DNA of 64,000 nucleotides from Rarobacter faecitabidus (lineage in GTDB: Bacteria > Actinomycetota > Actinomycetes > Actinomycetales > Cellulomonadaceae): contig NZ_VFOS01000004.1 of the NCBI RefSeq assembly GCF_006716265.1, positions 159,111 through 223,110 on the forward strand, given 5' to 3'. Made by a program: the position numbers and the translations under genes. Shown in pieces: positions 24,231-32,519 of the stretch. The notes below the pieces were generated by a model, which was given only the letters and a program-made list of their open reading frames with translations, was not told the DNA's origin and made no database searches. Each line of letters starts with the position of its first letter. The first letter of the stretch is position 1.

Positions 24231-25319
24231 ATGCAAGCATCGGAATGGGTGGCTCTCTGCGCACTTGTCGTCGCCGTCGCAGCCGTCGCGGCGGCCGTTT
24301 ACGCGTGCACGCTGGCACGCCGCCTGAGCGCCGAGCGCCGCATCGTAGCCAAAGACGGTGAGCGTCAGGATTCCTACGCGATCATCATCAATCCGTCCAA
24401 GCCCGGCACGGTGGGGTTGCGCCAGCAGGTCCTGGAATACTTTCAGCGCCACGGCCTTCCCGAGCCCGTCTTCTACGAGACCACGCCCGATGATCCGGGG
24501 AAGGGGCAGGCCGCGCAGGCGATAGCCGACGGGGCGAACATCATCGTGGCGGCGGGAGGCGACGGTACGGTACGAGCCGTCGCGGCGATCGTCGCCGGCA
24601 AGGACATCACCATGGGGCTCATACCCATGGGAACAGGCAACCTGCTGGCGCGAAACATCGATATCGATGTGAACAACCTTCCCGCCGTGCTGGCGACCCT
24701 CACCTCGCAGGCGACCCGGGAGATCGACCTGGGCTACCTCCAGATCACCAAGGCTCCGCCTGGCGAGCCCGGAACCTCCGAGCCCGAGGCGTTCCTGGTC
24801 ATCGGCGGAATCGGCTTCGACGCCGCCATGGTCGCGGACACGAGCCCCGTCCTGAAGAAGCGCGTCGGCTGGATAGCCTACTTCCTGGGCGGCATGAGGC
24901 ACCTGCACGCAGGGCGCACGCGCGTGCGCATCTCGCTCGACGATTCCCCGCAGCGGACGATCACGCTACGCACGCTGCTCATCGGCAACTGCGGTCGACT
25001 TCCAGGAGGCCTTTCGCTGCTGCCCGATGCCGTGATCGATGACGGAAGGCTCGATATCGCGGCCGTCGACACGCGCGCCGGGATCGCGGGCTGGGTGCAA
25101 CTCTTCGGCGAGGTGGTGCTTCAGGGCCTCGGCGTCCGCAACGACTCGGCGAAGAAGATCGGCCGGATCGATCACACGACCGCAAAGCGGTTGCACGTCG
25201 AGGTCGTGGAGGGTGCCCAGCCGGTCCAGGTGGATGGCGATACGCTCGGCCGGGCGAGCACGCTGGAAGCTTGGGTGGTGCGCCGGGCGCTGACGATCCG
25301 CGCCCCCTTGGCGTCGTGA
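24231..25319 (+). CDS. Diacylglycerol kinase-family lipid kinase with N-terminal anchor
   Basis: 362 residues from the ATG (MQASEWVALC). An N-terminal membrane helix (about 6-28) is followed by a DAGK catalytic domain: AIIINPSKPG, the glycine-rich AAGGDGTVRAVA (about 107), IPMGTGNLLARN (about 131) and IGGIGFDAAMV, then the C-terminal beta domain ending VQVDGDTLG. It uses ATP to phosphorylate diacylglycerol or a related lipid at the membrane. The stop overlaps the next gene's GTG, so it is coupled to the large membrane protein. Confidence 0.9.
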   Translation: MQASEWVALCALVVAVAAVAAAVYACTLARRLSAERRIVAKDGERQDSYAIIINPSKPGTVGLRQQVLEYFQRHGLPEPVFYETTPDDPGKGQAAQAIADGANIIVAAGGDGTVRAVAAIVAGKDITMGLIPMGTGNLLARNIDIDVNNLPAVLATLTSQATREIDLGYLQITKAPPGEPGTSEPEAFLVIGGIGFDAAMVADTSPVLKKRVGWIAYFLGGMRHLHAGRTRVRISLDDSPQRTITLRTLLIGNCGRLPGGLSLLPDAVIDDGRLDIAAVDTRAGIAGWVQLFGEVVLQGLGVRNDSAKKIGRIDHTTAKRLHVEVVEGAQPVQVDGDTLGRASTLEAWVVRRALTIRAPLAS

Positions 25320-27394
25320 CAGTCCGCATCCGCGCGCTTGCTTCCGGGTTGGCCGCCCTCGTCATGGCCGCGGCCGCCGTTCTTGCTCCCGCTTGCGCCG
25401 AGGCGGTTTCGCCGACGAGGTCTGCGTCGCCAACCGTCGAGGTCATCGTCGCCGTGACGGGACTCTCGTGGGAAGAGGTCGCCGCGCACCCGGATGCGTA
25501 TCCCACCATCGCCGGGTTCGCCCCGACAGCACTCGTCGCGCAGGCGGTCGCCACGAACGGCACCAGCACCAGTTGTCCCGCCGACGGGTTCCTCACACTC
25601 GCCACGGGTACACGGGTCGCCGATCGCCTCCAGGGCTCGTGCCGCCGCGTGGACGAGTCGATCGTCGCCCCCGACGGCCGCATCGCCGGCTGGGATGAGC
25701 TGGTGGCGGAGTTCGCCGATCAGCCCTACGCGCCGCGCGCGGGACTGCTCGCGGCCACACTGCGCGGCGCAGGCCTGAGTGTTGCCGCGGTCGGGGGCGG
25801 CGGAGCCCTCGTCCTCGCCGACGAAGCGGGGCGCCCGCCACCGCAGACCACCATGCCCAAGGACGACGCGGAACTGCGCGCGGCCGTCGCGGCGGGCGTG
25901 CGGGATGCCAGCCTCACCGTCGTCGATGTCGCGCGCGGCGGCGCGGCAGCGGGCGGGCGGGAACTCGATGCGCGCTTCGCCGCGGTCCTGGCGGGCGTGG
26001 CAGCGGGCGGCCCAGCGCGGGTGACGCTCGTGTCCGTGGGCGGCGCGGACGATTCGCCCGCCTCGATGCAGTTCTTTGCGCGCGCGGCCGGGGCTGGAGT
26101 TGGGGGCGATCTCGCCACATCGACGTCGACGCGGCAGCCCGGACTGATCCTGACCACTGATGTGCAGCCAACGGTCCTGGCGGGATTCGACCTCGTTGCC
26201 GATGGCGCGTTGGGAGCCCCGGTACGGCCCGCCGTTTCCGCGCAAGACCCCGCTGGGCGGGTCGAGGCGCTGCTCGCGCTGGCGCAGCGGTCCCAGGCCG
26301 GGGACGCTGCCGCCGTGCCCTACGTGTACCTGGTGGCGGGACTGGGCGTGGCGATGCTGGGGCTCGCCGCGGCTCGATGGCGCCGTTCCGGCGCACGGCT
26401 GGCACTGCGCACGGGCGGGCTGGCGATCGCGCTGGTACCCATGGCCACATACCTCGCCTCAGCCAGCGCATGGTGGCGGACGAGTTCCCCGCTCGCCGCC
26501 ATCGCCGCCCTTGCTAGTTTGATCGTCGTCGCCGTCGCCACGCTCCTGATGTGGCTGACCCGGCGTACTGCGGAGCCGTGGGCAGGGCGAGTCATCGCCG
26601 TGGCGGCGCTCACCTGGCTCGTGATCGTCGTCGACGTGCTACGCGGGACACCGTGGATGACGGCGTCGCCGCTCGGGACGCAACCGTTGCAGGCGGGACG
26701 GTTCTACGGGGTCAACAACACTGCTTTCTCGTTCTTCGCCGTCGCCACTTTGACGCTGATCGTGATGCTCGGCCCGCGGCTGGTTCGACGGAACCGGGTT
26801 GTCGGCATCGCCTGCGCCGCGGCCTTCGGGCTCGCGAGTTGCGCCATCGACGCCCTGCCGGGTGTGGGGGCCGATTTCGGGGGTGCGCTGGCCCTCATTC
26901 CTGGCGTCGCGCTCACAGTGACCTACGTCGCGGGCCTGCGCATGACGATCCGCCGGGTGCTGGTTGTCATCGGGCTCGGTGTCGCTGCCGCACTCGGCAT
27001 CGGGTGGCTTGACTCGCTTCGCGGAGCCGGCGAGCGGACGCATCTGGGTGACTTCGTGGCGCATCTGGGTACCGCAGACACGCTGACCGTGATCGGGCGC
27101 AAACTGGGCGGCGCTACGCGGCCGCTACTGGATAATCCGCTGCTCGGACTGGTTGCGGTTGTGCTGATCGCCGTGGCCATCTGGGTTATGCGGCGGTGGC
27201 GCGCGCACGCCGCAGTCGGGGAGGCCGGAATCGCCGTGGTTATCACGTGCGTGATCGCGACGCTGCTGAACGATTCGGGATTGTCCATCGCGGGGTGGAT
27301 GGGGCTCTTCGGCGGAGCGCTCGTCCTCATGCGGCACGGCGCCCTGCCCAGCGCCGTGCCCGGCGCCCGCGATGTAGCGATGCGAGCGGGCTAA
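25316..27394 (+). CDS. Large membrane protein with exported alkaline-phosphatase-like domain
   Basis: 692 residues from GTG (VTVRIRALAS), translationally coupled to the lipid kinase (GTGA). Signal peptide (about 5-28), then an extracytoplasmic domain (about 38-330) with VTGLSWEEV and SCPADGFLTLATGTRVAD, a pattern of the alkaline-phosphatase-like group seen in actinobacterial envelope proteins. About eleven hydrophobic helices fill residues 340-680. I do not know its reaction. The link to a lipid kinase suggests work on membrane lipids or lipid-linked glycans. An upstream start inside the lipid kinase is possible but less likely. Confidence 0.7.
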   Translation: MTVRIRALASGLAALVMAAAAVLAPACAEAVSPTRSASPTVEVIVAVTGLSWEEVAAHPDAYPTIAGFAPTALVAQAVATNGTSTSCPADGFLTLATGTRVADRLQGSCRRVDESIVAPDGRIAGWDELVAEFADQPYAPRAGLLAATLRGAGLSVAAVGGGGALVLADEAGRPPPQTTMPKDDAELRAAVAAGVRDASLTVVDVARGGAAAGGRELDARFAAVLAGVAAGGPARVTLVSVGGADDSPASMQFFARAAGAGVGGDLATSTSTRQPGLILTTDVQPTVLAGFDLVADGALGAPVRPAVSAQDPAGRVEALLALAQRSQAGDAAAVPYVYLVAGLGVAMLGLAAARWRRSGARLALRTGGLAIALVPMATYLASASAWWRTSSPLAAIAALASLIVVAVATLLMWLTRRTAEPWAGRVIAVAALTWLVIVVDVLRGTPWMTASPLGTQPLQAGRFYGVNNTAFSFFAVATLTLIVMLGPRLVRRNRVVGIACAAAFGLASCAIDALPGVGADFGGALALIPGVALTVTYVAGLRMTIRRVLVVIGLGVAAALGIGWLDSLRGAGERTHLGDFVAHLGTADTLTVIGRKLGGATRPLLDNPLLGLVAVVLIAVAIWVMRRWRAHAAVGEAGIAVVITCVIATLLNDSGLSIAGWMGLFGGALVLMRHGALPSAVPGARDVAMRAG

Positions 27395-27420
27395 TTGCGG
27401 TGGCGCGGCGGGTAAGCGTG

Positions 27421-27575
27421 GCGCGGGCGAGCGCGGCGCGGGCGAGCGCGGCGCGGCGGGGACTAACTACGGCGGGAACCAACGCCGGGGGTGCGGGCAA
27501 GTGCACTGGGACTAACTCCGACGAGAAGCAACGCCGGGGGGTGCGGTCAAGCGCACTGGGGCTAACTGCGGCGTA
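27421..27575. repeat. Short GC-rich and 49-50-nt tandem repeats between convergent genes
   Basis: 27421-27457 repeats a 15-nt GCGAGCGCGGCGCGG unit. 27461-27509 and 27510-27559 are imperfect 49-50-nt copies starting GACTAACT and holding CAACGCCGGGG; a third begins at 27560 and runs into the stop of the glycosyltransferase gene. No gene is seen at 27395-27561. Confidence 0.75.
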
Positions 27576-28317
27576 GCTTGCCGAGACCCGCGCGGACGCG
27601 GCGAGCGTTGATCGCCAGCACGACGTCACGGTACTGCGCGGCGCGATGCGCCTGCCCCGCGAAGGAGTTGTCCGATGCGCGATGGCGCAGATCACACGGC
27701 ACTTCCAGAATGCGGTAGCCCTGTCGCCCCAAGTCGATGGAGAGGCCGACCTCGACGCCCCAGCCGTGCGCGAGAGGGGCGGCCGACTCGTAGGCTTCAC
27801 GCGTCAGGCAACGGATTCCCGACAGGGGTTGAACAGGGGTCCAACCCGTGAGGCTCGCGATAGCGCGGCGCGCGGTACGAACGACGATGCCTCGACCCCC
27901 GGCGCCTGGCTGGGGTGGCAGGAGTGCGATGGACATGTCGGCCTCGCCCTCCAGAATCGGCGGGACGAGCGGGGCCGCGTTCACGGCGGTCTCAGCCAGA
28001 TCGCCGTCGAGGAACAGCAGTAGCCGAGCCGGATATCCGTCGGGATCGCGCATGGCGACCACAGCCGCCCCCGTTTCCAGCGCCGCAGACTTGCCGCGAT
28101 TACGCGAGTGCCGCACGACCACGGCGCCCGCTGCACGCGCCACATCCTGGGTGTTGTCCTCCGAGCCGTCATCGACGACGAGAACCAGGTCTACGTAGGG
28201 AATCGCGCGCGCGGAACGGACTGTCGCGGCGATGCGTCGTGCCTCGTCCTTGGCGGGTATCACGACGGCCACGCGCTGGCGCTTAGCCAGTCGCGAAGGG
28301 CGCCCTGTCTCACTCAC
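27562..28317 (-). CDS. Family 2 glycosyltransferase
   Basis: 251 residues. GT-A fold of family 2: VAVVIPAKDEARRIAATVRS (about 17), LVVDDGSEDNTQDVARAAGA (about 45), SRNRGKSAALETGA, and the metal-binding LLFLDGDLAE (DxD at about 102). Later GYRILEVPCDLRHR is typical of GpgS/Ppm1-like members. There is no C-terminal membrane part, so a soluble transferase acting on a lipid or small-molecule acceptor is likely. The GTG start follows TACTAT by 7 nt and looks leaderless. It converges with the large membrane-protein gene. Confidence 0.85.
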   Translation of the reverse strand: MSETGRPSRLAKRQRVAVVIPAKDEARRIAATVRSARAIPYVDLVLVVDDGSEDNTQDVARAAGAVVVRHSRNRGKSAALETGAAVVAMRDPDGYPARLLLFLDGDLAETAVNAAPLVPPILEGEADMSIALLPPQPGAGGRGIVVRTARRAIASLTGWTPVQPLSGIRCLTREAYESAAPLAHGWGVEVGLSIDLGRQGYRILEVPCDLRHRASDNSFAGQAHRAAQYRDVVLAINARRVRAGLGKLRRS

Positions 28318-28330
28318 GGTATCTATAGTA
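28318..28330 (-). promoter_or_regulatory. Leaderless -10 of the glycosyltransferase gene
   Basis: TACTAT (28330-28325) lies 7 nt before the GTG at 28317. No ribosome site is present. Confidence 0.55.
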
Positions 28331-28403
28331 GTCGTAACGACTCGGTCTTGTATTCGTCACGGTCCGTCTAAGGGCCGCCGAGTGACCGAGGTTCGCCGAT
28401 CGA

Positions 28404-29231
28404 CTATCGCAGGGTCTTCTGACGTGCGACGATACCTGCCCGTGCGCGGCGCTCGTTCGCATCCAGCGGTTCGGTGAGCGCCATCGCCGCCTCGAACTTA
28501 GGCAGGAAGGCCGCGGCCTCGTCCTCGATTTCCTCCGCCTCCGTACCGCGCGGAAGTTCCCATACGGGGATCGAGATACCCTCGGCACGGAACGCGCCGA
28601 TGAACTTTCCGTCCGCGATCTGGGCATCGCGCTTGGCGTGCAGGCGGGCGATGCCGTTCAGCATCGTGTCCTCGTCCTCCGCGAAGGACCAACGCAGGAA
28701 CTCGCGCGCTCCCATGCGGCACCAGAACGCGTGCGGCACCTTGTTCAGTTTCACGGTATCCACGATGGCCTCGGCGGCCTCCTTGAGGGACGCATCGAGT
28801 TCGCTGGAACGGTCCGCGGACGGATCGAGCCAGAATTCGAAGTCGGCGTGAACCTCCGCCTCAATGTCCTTGGTGAGATCGAGGATGTCCTGCAATCGCG
28901 GCCCAGGTTCGGGAATGACCTGTCGGATAACAGGGGTGCCGGGCTCAAGATCGATCGCGGTGAGGATCGTGTCGGCGAGGTCGCGGCTCGGGTCCCCCGA
29001 CCCAGCGTGCGTCTGCAGCGCCACGAGGATGGTGCCGTCCGTTCGGTGCAGCGCCGGCCAGGACTCCGGCAGGGAGGTCACGAACGTGATCTCGCGGGCG
29101 CCGTATTCCTTGGTCAGCGACGCTTTCGCTGTCGCCGCCGGGACGATCTCGCGCATAGCCACGAGGTCGGCCTCACCGGGAATGCCCTCGAATGGGCGCA
29201 GGACGAAGGAACCGGAATTGTCAGCAGGCAT
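28404..29231 (-). CDS. DUF5926 family protein
   Basis: 275 residues, soluble. FVLRPFEGIPGEADLVAMREIVPAATA near the start and PHAFWCRMGAREFLRWSFAEDED in the middle mark this actinobacterial family of unknown function. The ATG at 29231 is preceded by TATGAT 7 nt upstream and thus looks leaderless; an in-frame ATG at 29243 would lie within that -10 box and is less likely. It stands alone, in the same direction as the glycosyltransferase gene, 86 nt apart. Confidence 0.8.
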   Translation of the reverse strand: MPADNSGSFVLRPFEGIPGEADLVAMREIVPAATAKASLTKEYGAREITFVTSLPESWPALHRTDGTILVALQTHAGSGDPSRDLADTILTAIDLEPGTPVIRQVIPEPGPRLQDILDLTKDIEAEVHADFEFWLDPSADRSSELDASLKEAAEAIVDTVKLNKVPHAFWCRMGAREFLRWSFAEDEDTMLNGIARLHAKRDAQIADGKFIGAFRAEGISIPVWELPRGTEAEEIEDEAAAFLPKFEAAMALTEPLDANERRARAGIVARQKTLR

Positions 29232-29244
29232 GCGAGTAATCATA
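29232..29244 (-). promoter_or_regulatory. Leaderless -10 of the DUF5926 gene
   Basis: TATGAT (29244-29239) lies 7 nt before the ATG at 29231. This decides between two in-frame starts. Confidence 0.6.
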
Positions 29245-29439
29245 TAGGGGCGGCGGGAAGGGCGTGGCGGCTGTGTAGACAGGCGCCTGCGTAGACGGGC
29301 ACCTGCGATTCGACCCGCGGTCGCCAGCCGCGCTAAGAACCGGCTGCCGGCGGCATGACCCCAGGCCGCGCCGAAACGTGACGAACGGCGGGATCGTATT
29401 GGCCGAGGGCGTGACCGCAACGGTCAGAACGATTCACGT

Positions 29440-31140
29440 CTAGTGCCAGGGGTCGCCGGGGAGGGTGGCTGGGGAATAGATGGTGTAGCCATCCAGAGGC
29501 GAGGTTTCGGTCTGCGTGGGATTGTAAATTCGACAGAAGTTGACCCATTCCCAGGCGGCGCCTCCAGCCCATCGGTAGGCGCCATGGGTGACGTAGGCTG
29601 CACCTCGATATCCGAGAGCACGGTAACCCTCGACTTGCGCGCGAAGGTCGGTTTCGTGGGCGCTGTCGAGGCGGCGGAGGATGTCGTGGACGGACGCGGT
29701 CACGGTCCAGCCTTGTTCGCTGCACGACCACTTGTAGGGGCTGACGGGGTATGCGGCGTCCATCTGGTCGCTGATCGTGCCAGGGATGGAGTGGAAGCCG
29801 GGCGTGGTCTGATTCGAGTAGCGCGGCAGCGTGTCGACGCCGTATTTGGTTAGTCCGATGGCACGGGATGCGGCGTGGGCCAGAGTGGGTCCGCCGTGGC
29901 CGAGCACGGTCCCGTAGCCGGGCGCACTCGAGTGAGGGAACTGGTTCCACGTGGGTGTTTTGATCTCGCGCCAAGGCGGGCCGTGAGCGTCGATCTCGGC
30001 CGGGGTGATCCAGCCCTTCTCGACCGCGAACTGGTTGAGCGCTTCGACGGTTTCGGGCATGTAGGCGATCTCGGGGTTCGCGTCGTTGTAGGTATCGACC
30101 GTGGGCGGCGGACTCCATTCGACGGGGATGTTCGGGTCGTAGCCGCGAGAGAGTTCGTTGGGTGTGGGTTTGCGCCAGCAGGTGATGGTAACCCCACACC
30201 GGTCATCGAGCCAGTAGTGGTCGGCGACCGTTGAGATTGCCTCAACGGTCACTGCACCGTAATCGGTGCACCCGGGGATGGGTTTGCCGTTGACCTCGTA
30301 GTAGATCCCACCCGAGGTGTAGCCGTACCCGGTGGTATCTAGGCAGTTGCGTTGTCCTGGCTGCCAGTCGATCGGCTGGGCGGGCGTGCCCGAGCCGCTT
30401 CCGCCACCTCCGATGTCGCCTGGGTTTGAGCCGCCGGTACTGACGCCCGGTTTGATCGTGGCGGTGGCCACGGTCGCGGCGGCCAGTCGCACGGTGACCG
30501 GCACATAGAGGCGCCAGGTCGTGGCCGTCGACGAGGCCGGCACCGTAGCCGTGAGCGTGACGCGAGCAGCTGCACGAGTCGTGAGTGTGGTTTGCGTGCG
30601 CCAGGTGGATCCGGCCTTGCGTTGCACCAGGACCTTGCGGCCGCGAGCGGGCGTAAGCTGCGCGGAGATCTTGACCTTGGACCCGGGCTTCGCGGTCACG
30701 GTCAGCCTCTTAGTCGGCTTGGCTTTGCGACCGTCGATGTAAACGTTCTTCACGGTGGTCTTGACCTTCTTGGCCTTGACGCGCTTGATCACCCCGAGGG
30801 CGTTGACCACGGTCTTGGCGGGATTCGCGGTGACGATGCGTGTCACTCCGCGGTAGGCGCCGGCGGACCAGCGGGCCTTGACGAACTTGGTCTTCGCGCC
30901 GGTCTTGACCTTCACGTTGATCGCGTGGCCACGGCGCGCAGTCTTGACCGTGACCTTGACGGTGGTGCGCACCGTCGCCGCTGAACGAGACGTGATGGAC
31001 GTCGCAACCTTCAGGTCAGGGCTCGCGGCCGCGCTGCTCGTCGTGGCGGTAGCGGTCGCGGTAGCCACGACAGTTGTGAGTGCCAATATCGCCATGGCAG
31101 CCGTCCAGCGAGATTGCCCGAATCGGCTCAGTTGGGTCAT
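29440..31140 (-). CDS. Exported protein, Lys-rich N-terminal region and unknown C-terminal domain
   Basis: 566 residues from ATG (MTQLSRFGQSRW); AGG lies 8 nt before it. Signal peptide with cleavage near ATTSSAAASP (about 38). Residues about 40-235 form two beta-sandwich-like, Lys/Arg-rich segments (VKVTVKTARRGHAINVKVKT, RLTVTAKPGSKVKISAQL). A Gly/Ser linker (about 240-255) leads to a Trp- and Cys-containing domain (about 256-566) with NCLDTTGYGYTSGG, WLDDRCGVTITCWRKP and APGYGTVLGHGGPT. I do not recognise that domain. Last gene of the surface-protein block. Confidence 0.7.
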   Translation of the reverse strand: MTQLSRFGQSRWTAAMAILALTTVVATATATATTSSAAASPDLKVATSITSRSAATVRTTVKVTVKTARRGHAINVKVKTGAKTKFVKARWSAGAYRGVTRIVTANPAKTVVNALGVIKRVKAKKVKTTVKNVYIDGRKAKPTKRLTVTAKPGSKVKISAQLTPARGRKVLVQRKAGSTWRTQTTLTTRAAARVTLTATVPASSTATTWRLYVPVTVRLAAATVATATIKPGVSTGGSNPGDIGGGGSGSGTPAQPIDWQPGQRNCLDTTGYGYTSGGIYYEVNGKPIPGCTDYGAVTVEAISTVADHYWLDDRCGVTITCWRKPTPNELSRGYDPNIPVEWSPPPTVDTYNDANPEIAYMPETVEALNQFAVEKGWITPAEIDAHGPPWREIKTPTWNQFPHSSAPGYGTVLGHGGPTLAHAASRAIGLTKYGVDTLPRYSNQTTPGFHSIPGTISDQMDAAYPVSPYKWSCSEQGWTVTASVHDILRRLDSAHETDLRAQVEGYRALGYRGAAYVTHGAYRWAGGAAWEWVNFCRIYNPTQTETSPLDGYTIYSPATLPGDPWH

Positions 31141-31395
31141 GCCTCGACCTGCAGCACAATACGTTCCACGGTTCCGATCTGTACGGCGCAACCCAGCACT
31201 TCAGTCATCTCCCGCACGCGCATCCGATGGCACGTCAACTCGAACTTGTAAGGCTCCACGGACTCAGCATCCCAAGTAGTTCGCGGTAGCGCCACATTTG
31301 CGTTTCGAGAATCGGCCGCGACGCTTCGACGTGACGATGCGATTCCTGCCAGGGCAAGGTCCCCGCGACAATCGGTTTATTGCCATTGTTGCGCC

Positions 31396-32505
31396 TCACT
31401 TGCTTCGCACGACCCTGATCGTTCTGGCGGTTTCGTTGATAGTCACGCGGATCCTGGTGGCGGTGCGGATCGTAACTGTGGCTTTGCCGGACTTACTGGC
31501 CCTGATCAAACGGATGAGACGCCATTTCGCGCCGCGCGGGACTTGGATGCGGATCTTGGTGCCCGCCGCAACCTTTGTGACGGTGATCTTCTTGGTTTTC
31601 TTGGTCTTCTTGATCGTCACCTTGGGCTTGGTCTTGGCGGTGTCCCCGCTGACGGCGGCGATGCCAGGCGGGAAGCCTGCCGAGTTGGCTGAGACGGATA
31701 CTCGATACCGGGTGCCGGGTTTGAGGCCGGCGATGATGATTGCCGTGCCGGTCGTAGAGTAGGAGACGCGGTGGCCCGCGAGAGACACGTGATAGGACGT
31801 CGCAGCCGGGGTGGGCGCCCAGTTGACTGTGAGAGTGGTGGCCGTGCGTCTGGTGACTCGCAAGGCTGCGGGCGGTGTGGTGGCGGTTTTGATTGTCGCC
31901 GCGACGGTTCCACCCGAGTGGGGGTTCTGCGCGGTTACGGTGAGGTCGTAGGAGCTGCGCGCGGTGAGTTGGGTGAATGCCGCCGAGGGCGACGTCACGA
32001 TCTGCGACTGGTTCCCGGCGGTCACGAGATAGCGCGTTGCGCCCTTGGCGGGCGACCAGGTGGCGGTGATCGAGGTTGCGGTCGCGGAGGCGCGGAGGTT
32101 CACGGGCGCCGCTGGAGCGGTGGTGATTCGGGTGATGGGGGTGGCCGTCCCGTGCAGGGCAAGGTTGGCAACGATTTGGATGAGGTAAGGGCTCGCCGGA
32201 GCGAGGCTGCGCGGCGATGTCCAGGTGTTGCCGATCACTGGTGCGCTGGTGATTGTCTGGGTTTCATCGCCGGTCGTGACCCGCACGGTGTAGCCGTAGT
32301 TTCCCATCACTGGCCATGACACCGTGAACGAAGCATCGTCTGCGGTCACTACCGTGACGGGATAGGCCGGGTCCCCTGTCACCCACCCATCGTTGCCGAT
32401 TGATATGGCCGTGACCGCAGGTGCGGCTATGCCTGTCGATGGGCCGACTACTGGTGCGAGGATCGCCGCCATGAGGATGGCCAGGATCGTCCATGTGCGT
32501 CGCAT
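31396..32505 (-). CDS. Exported fibronectin-III-like protein with Lys-rich C-terminal domain
   Basis: 369 residues. Signal peptide (about 1-28, cleavage near GIAAPA). Three fibronectin type III-like domains (about 32-130, 131-212 and 213-292), each with a T-A-W-P or T-N-W-P core and a G-Y-V/V-S-A strand. The last about 75 residues (TKPKVTIKKTKKTKKITVTK to TIRVVRSK) match the C-terminus of the next protein upstream. GGAG lies 7 nt before the ATG. No sortase motif or membrane anchor; the basic tail may hold it to the anionic wall. Follows the 723-residue protein by 14 nt. Confidence 0.75.
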   Translation of the reverse strand: MRRTWTILAILMAAILAPVVGPSTGIAAPAVTAISIGNDGWVTGDPAYPVTVVTADDASFTVSWPVMGNYGYTVRVTTGDETQTITSAPVIGNTWTSPRSLAPASPYLIQIVANLALHGTATPITRITTAPAAPVNLRASATATSITATWSPAKGATRYLVTAGNQSQIVTSPSAAFTQLTARSSYDLTVTAQNPHSGGTVAATIKTATTPPAALRVTRRTATTLTVNWAPTPAATSYHVSLAGHRVSYSTTGTAIIIAGLKPGTRYRVSVSANSAGFPPGIAAVSGDTAKTKPKVTIKKTKKTKKITVTKVAAGTKIRIQVPRGAKWRLIRLIRASKSGKATVTIRTATRIRVTINETARTIRVVRSK

Positions 32506-32519
32506 GGCGGTTCTCCGAT

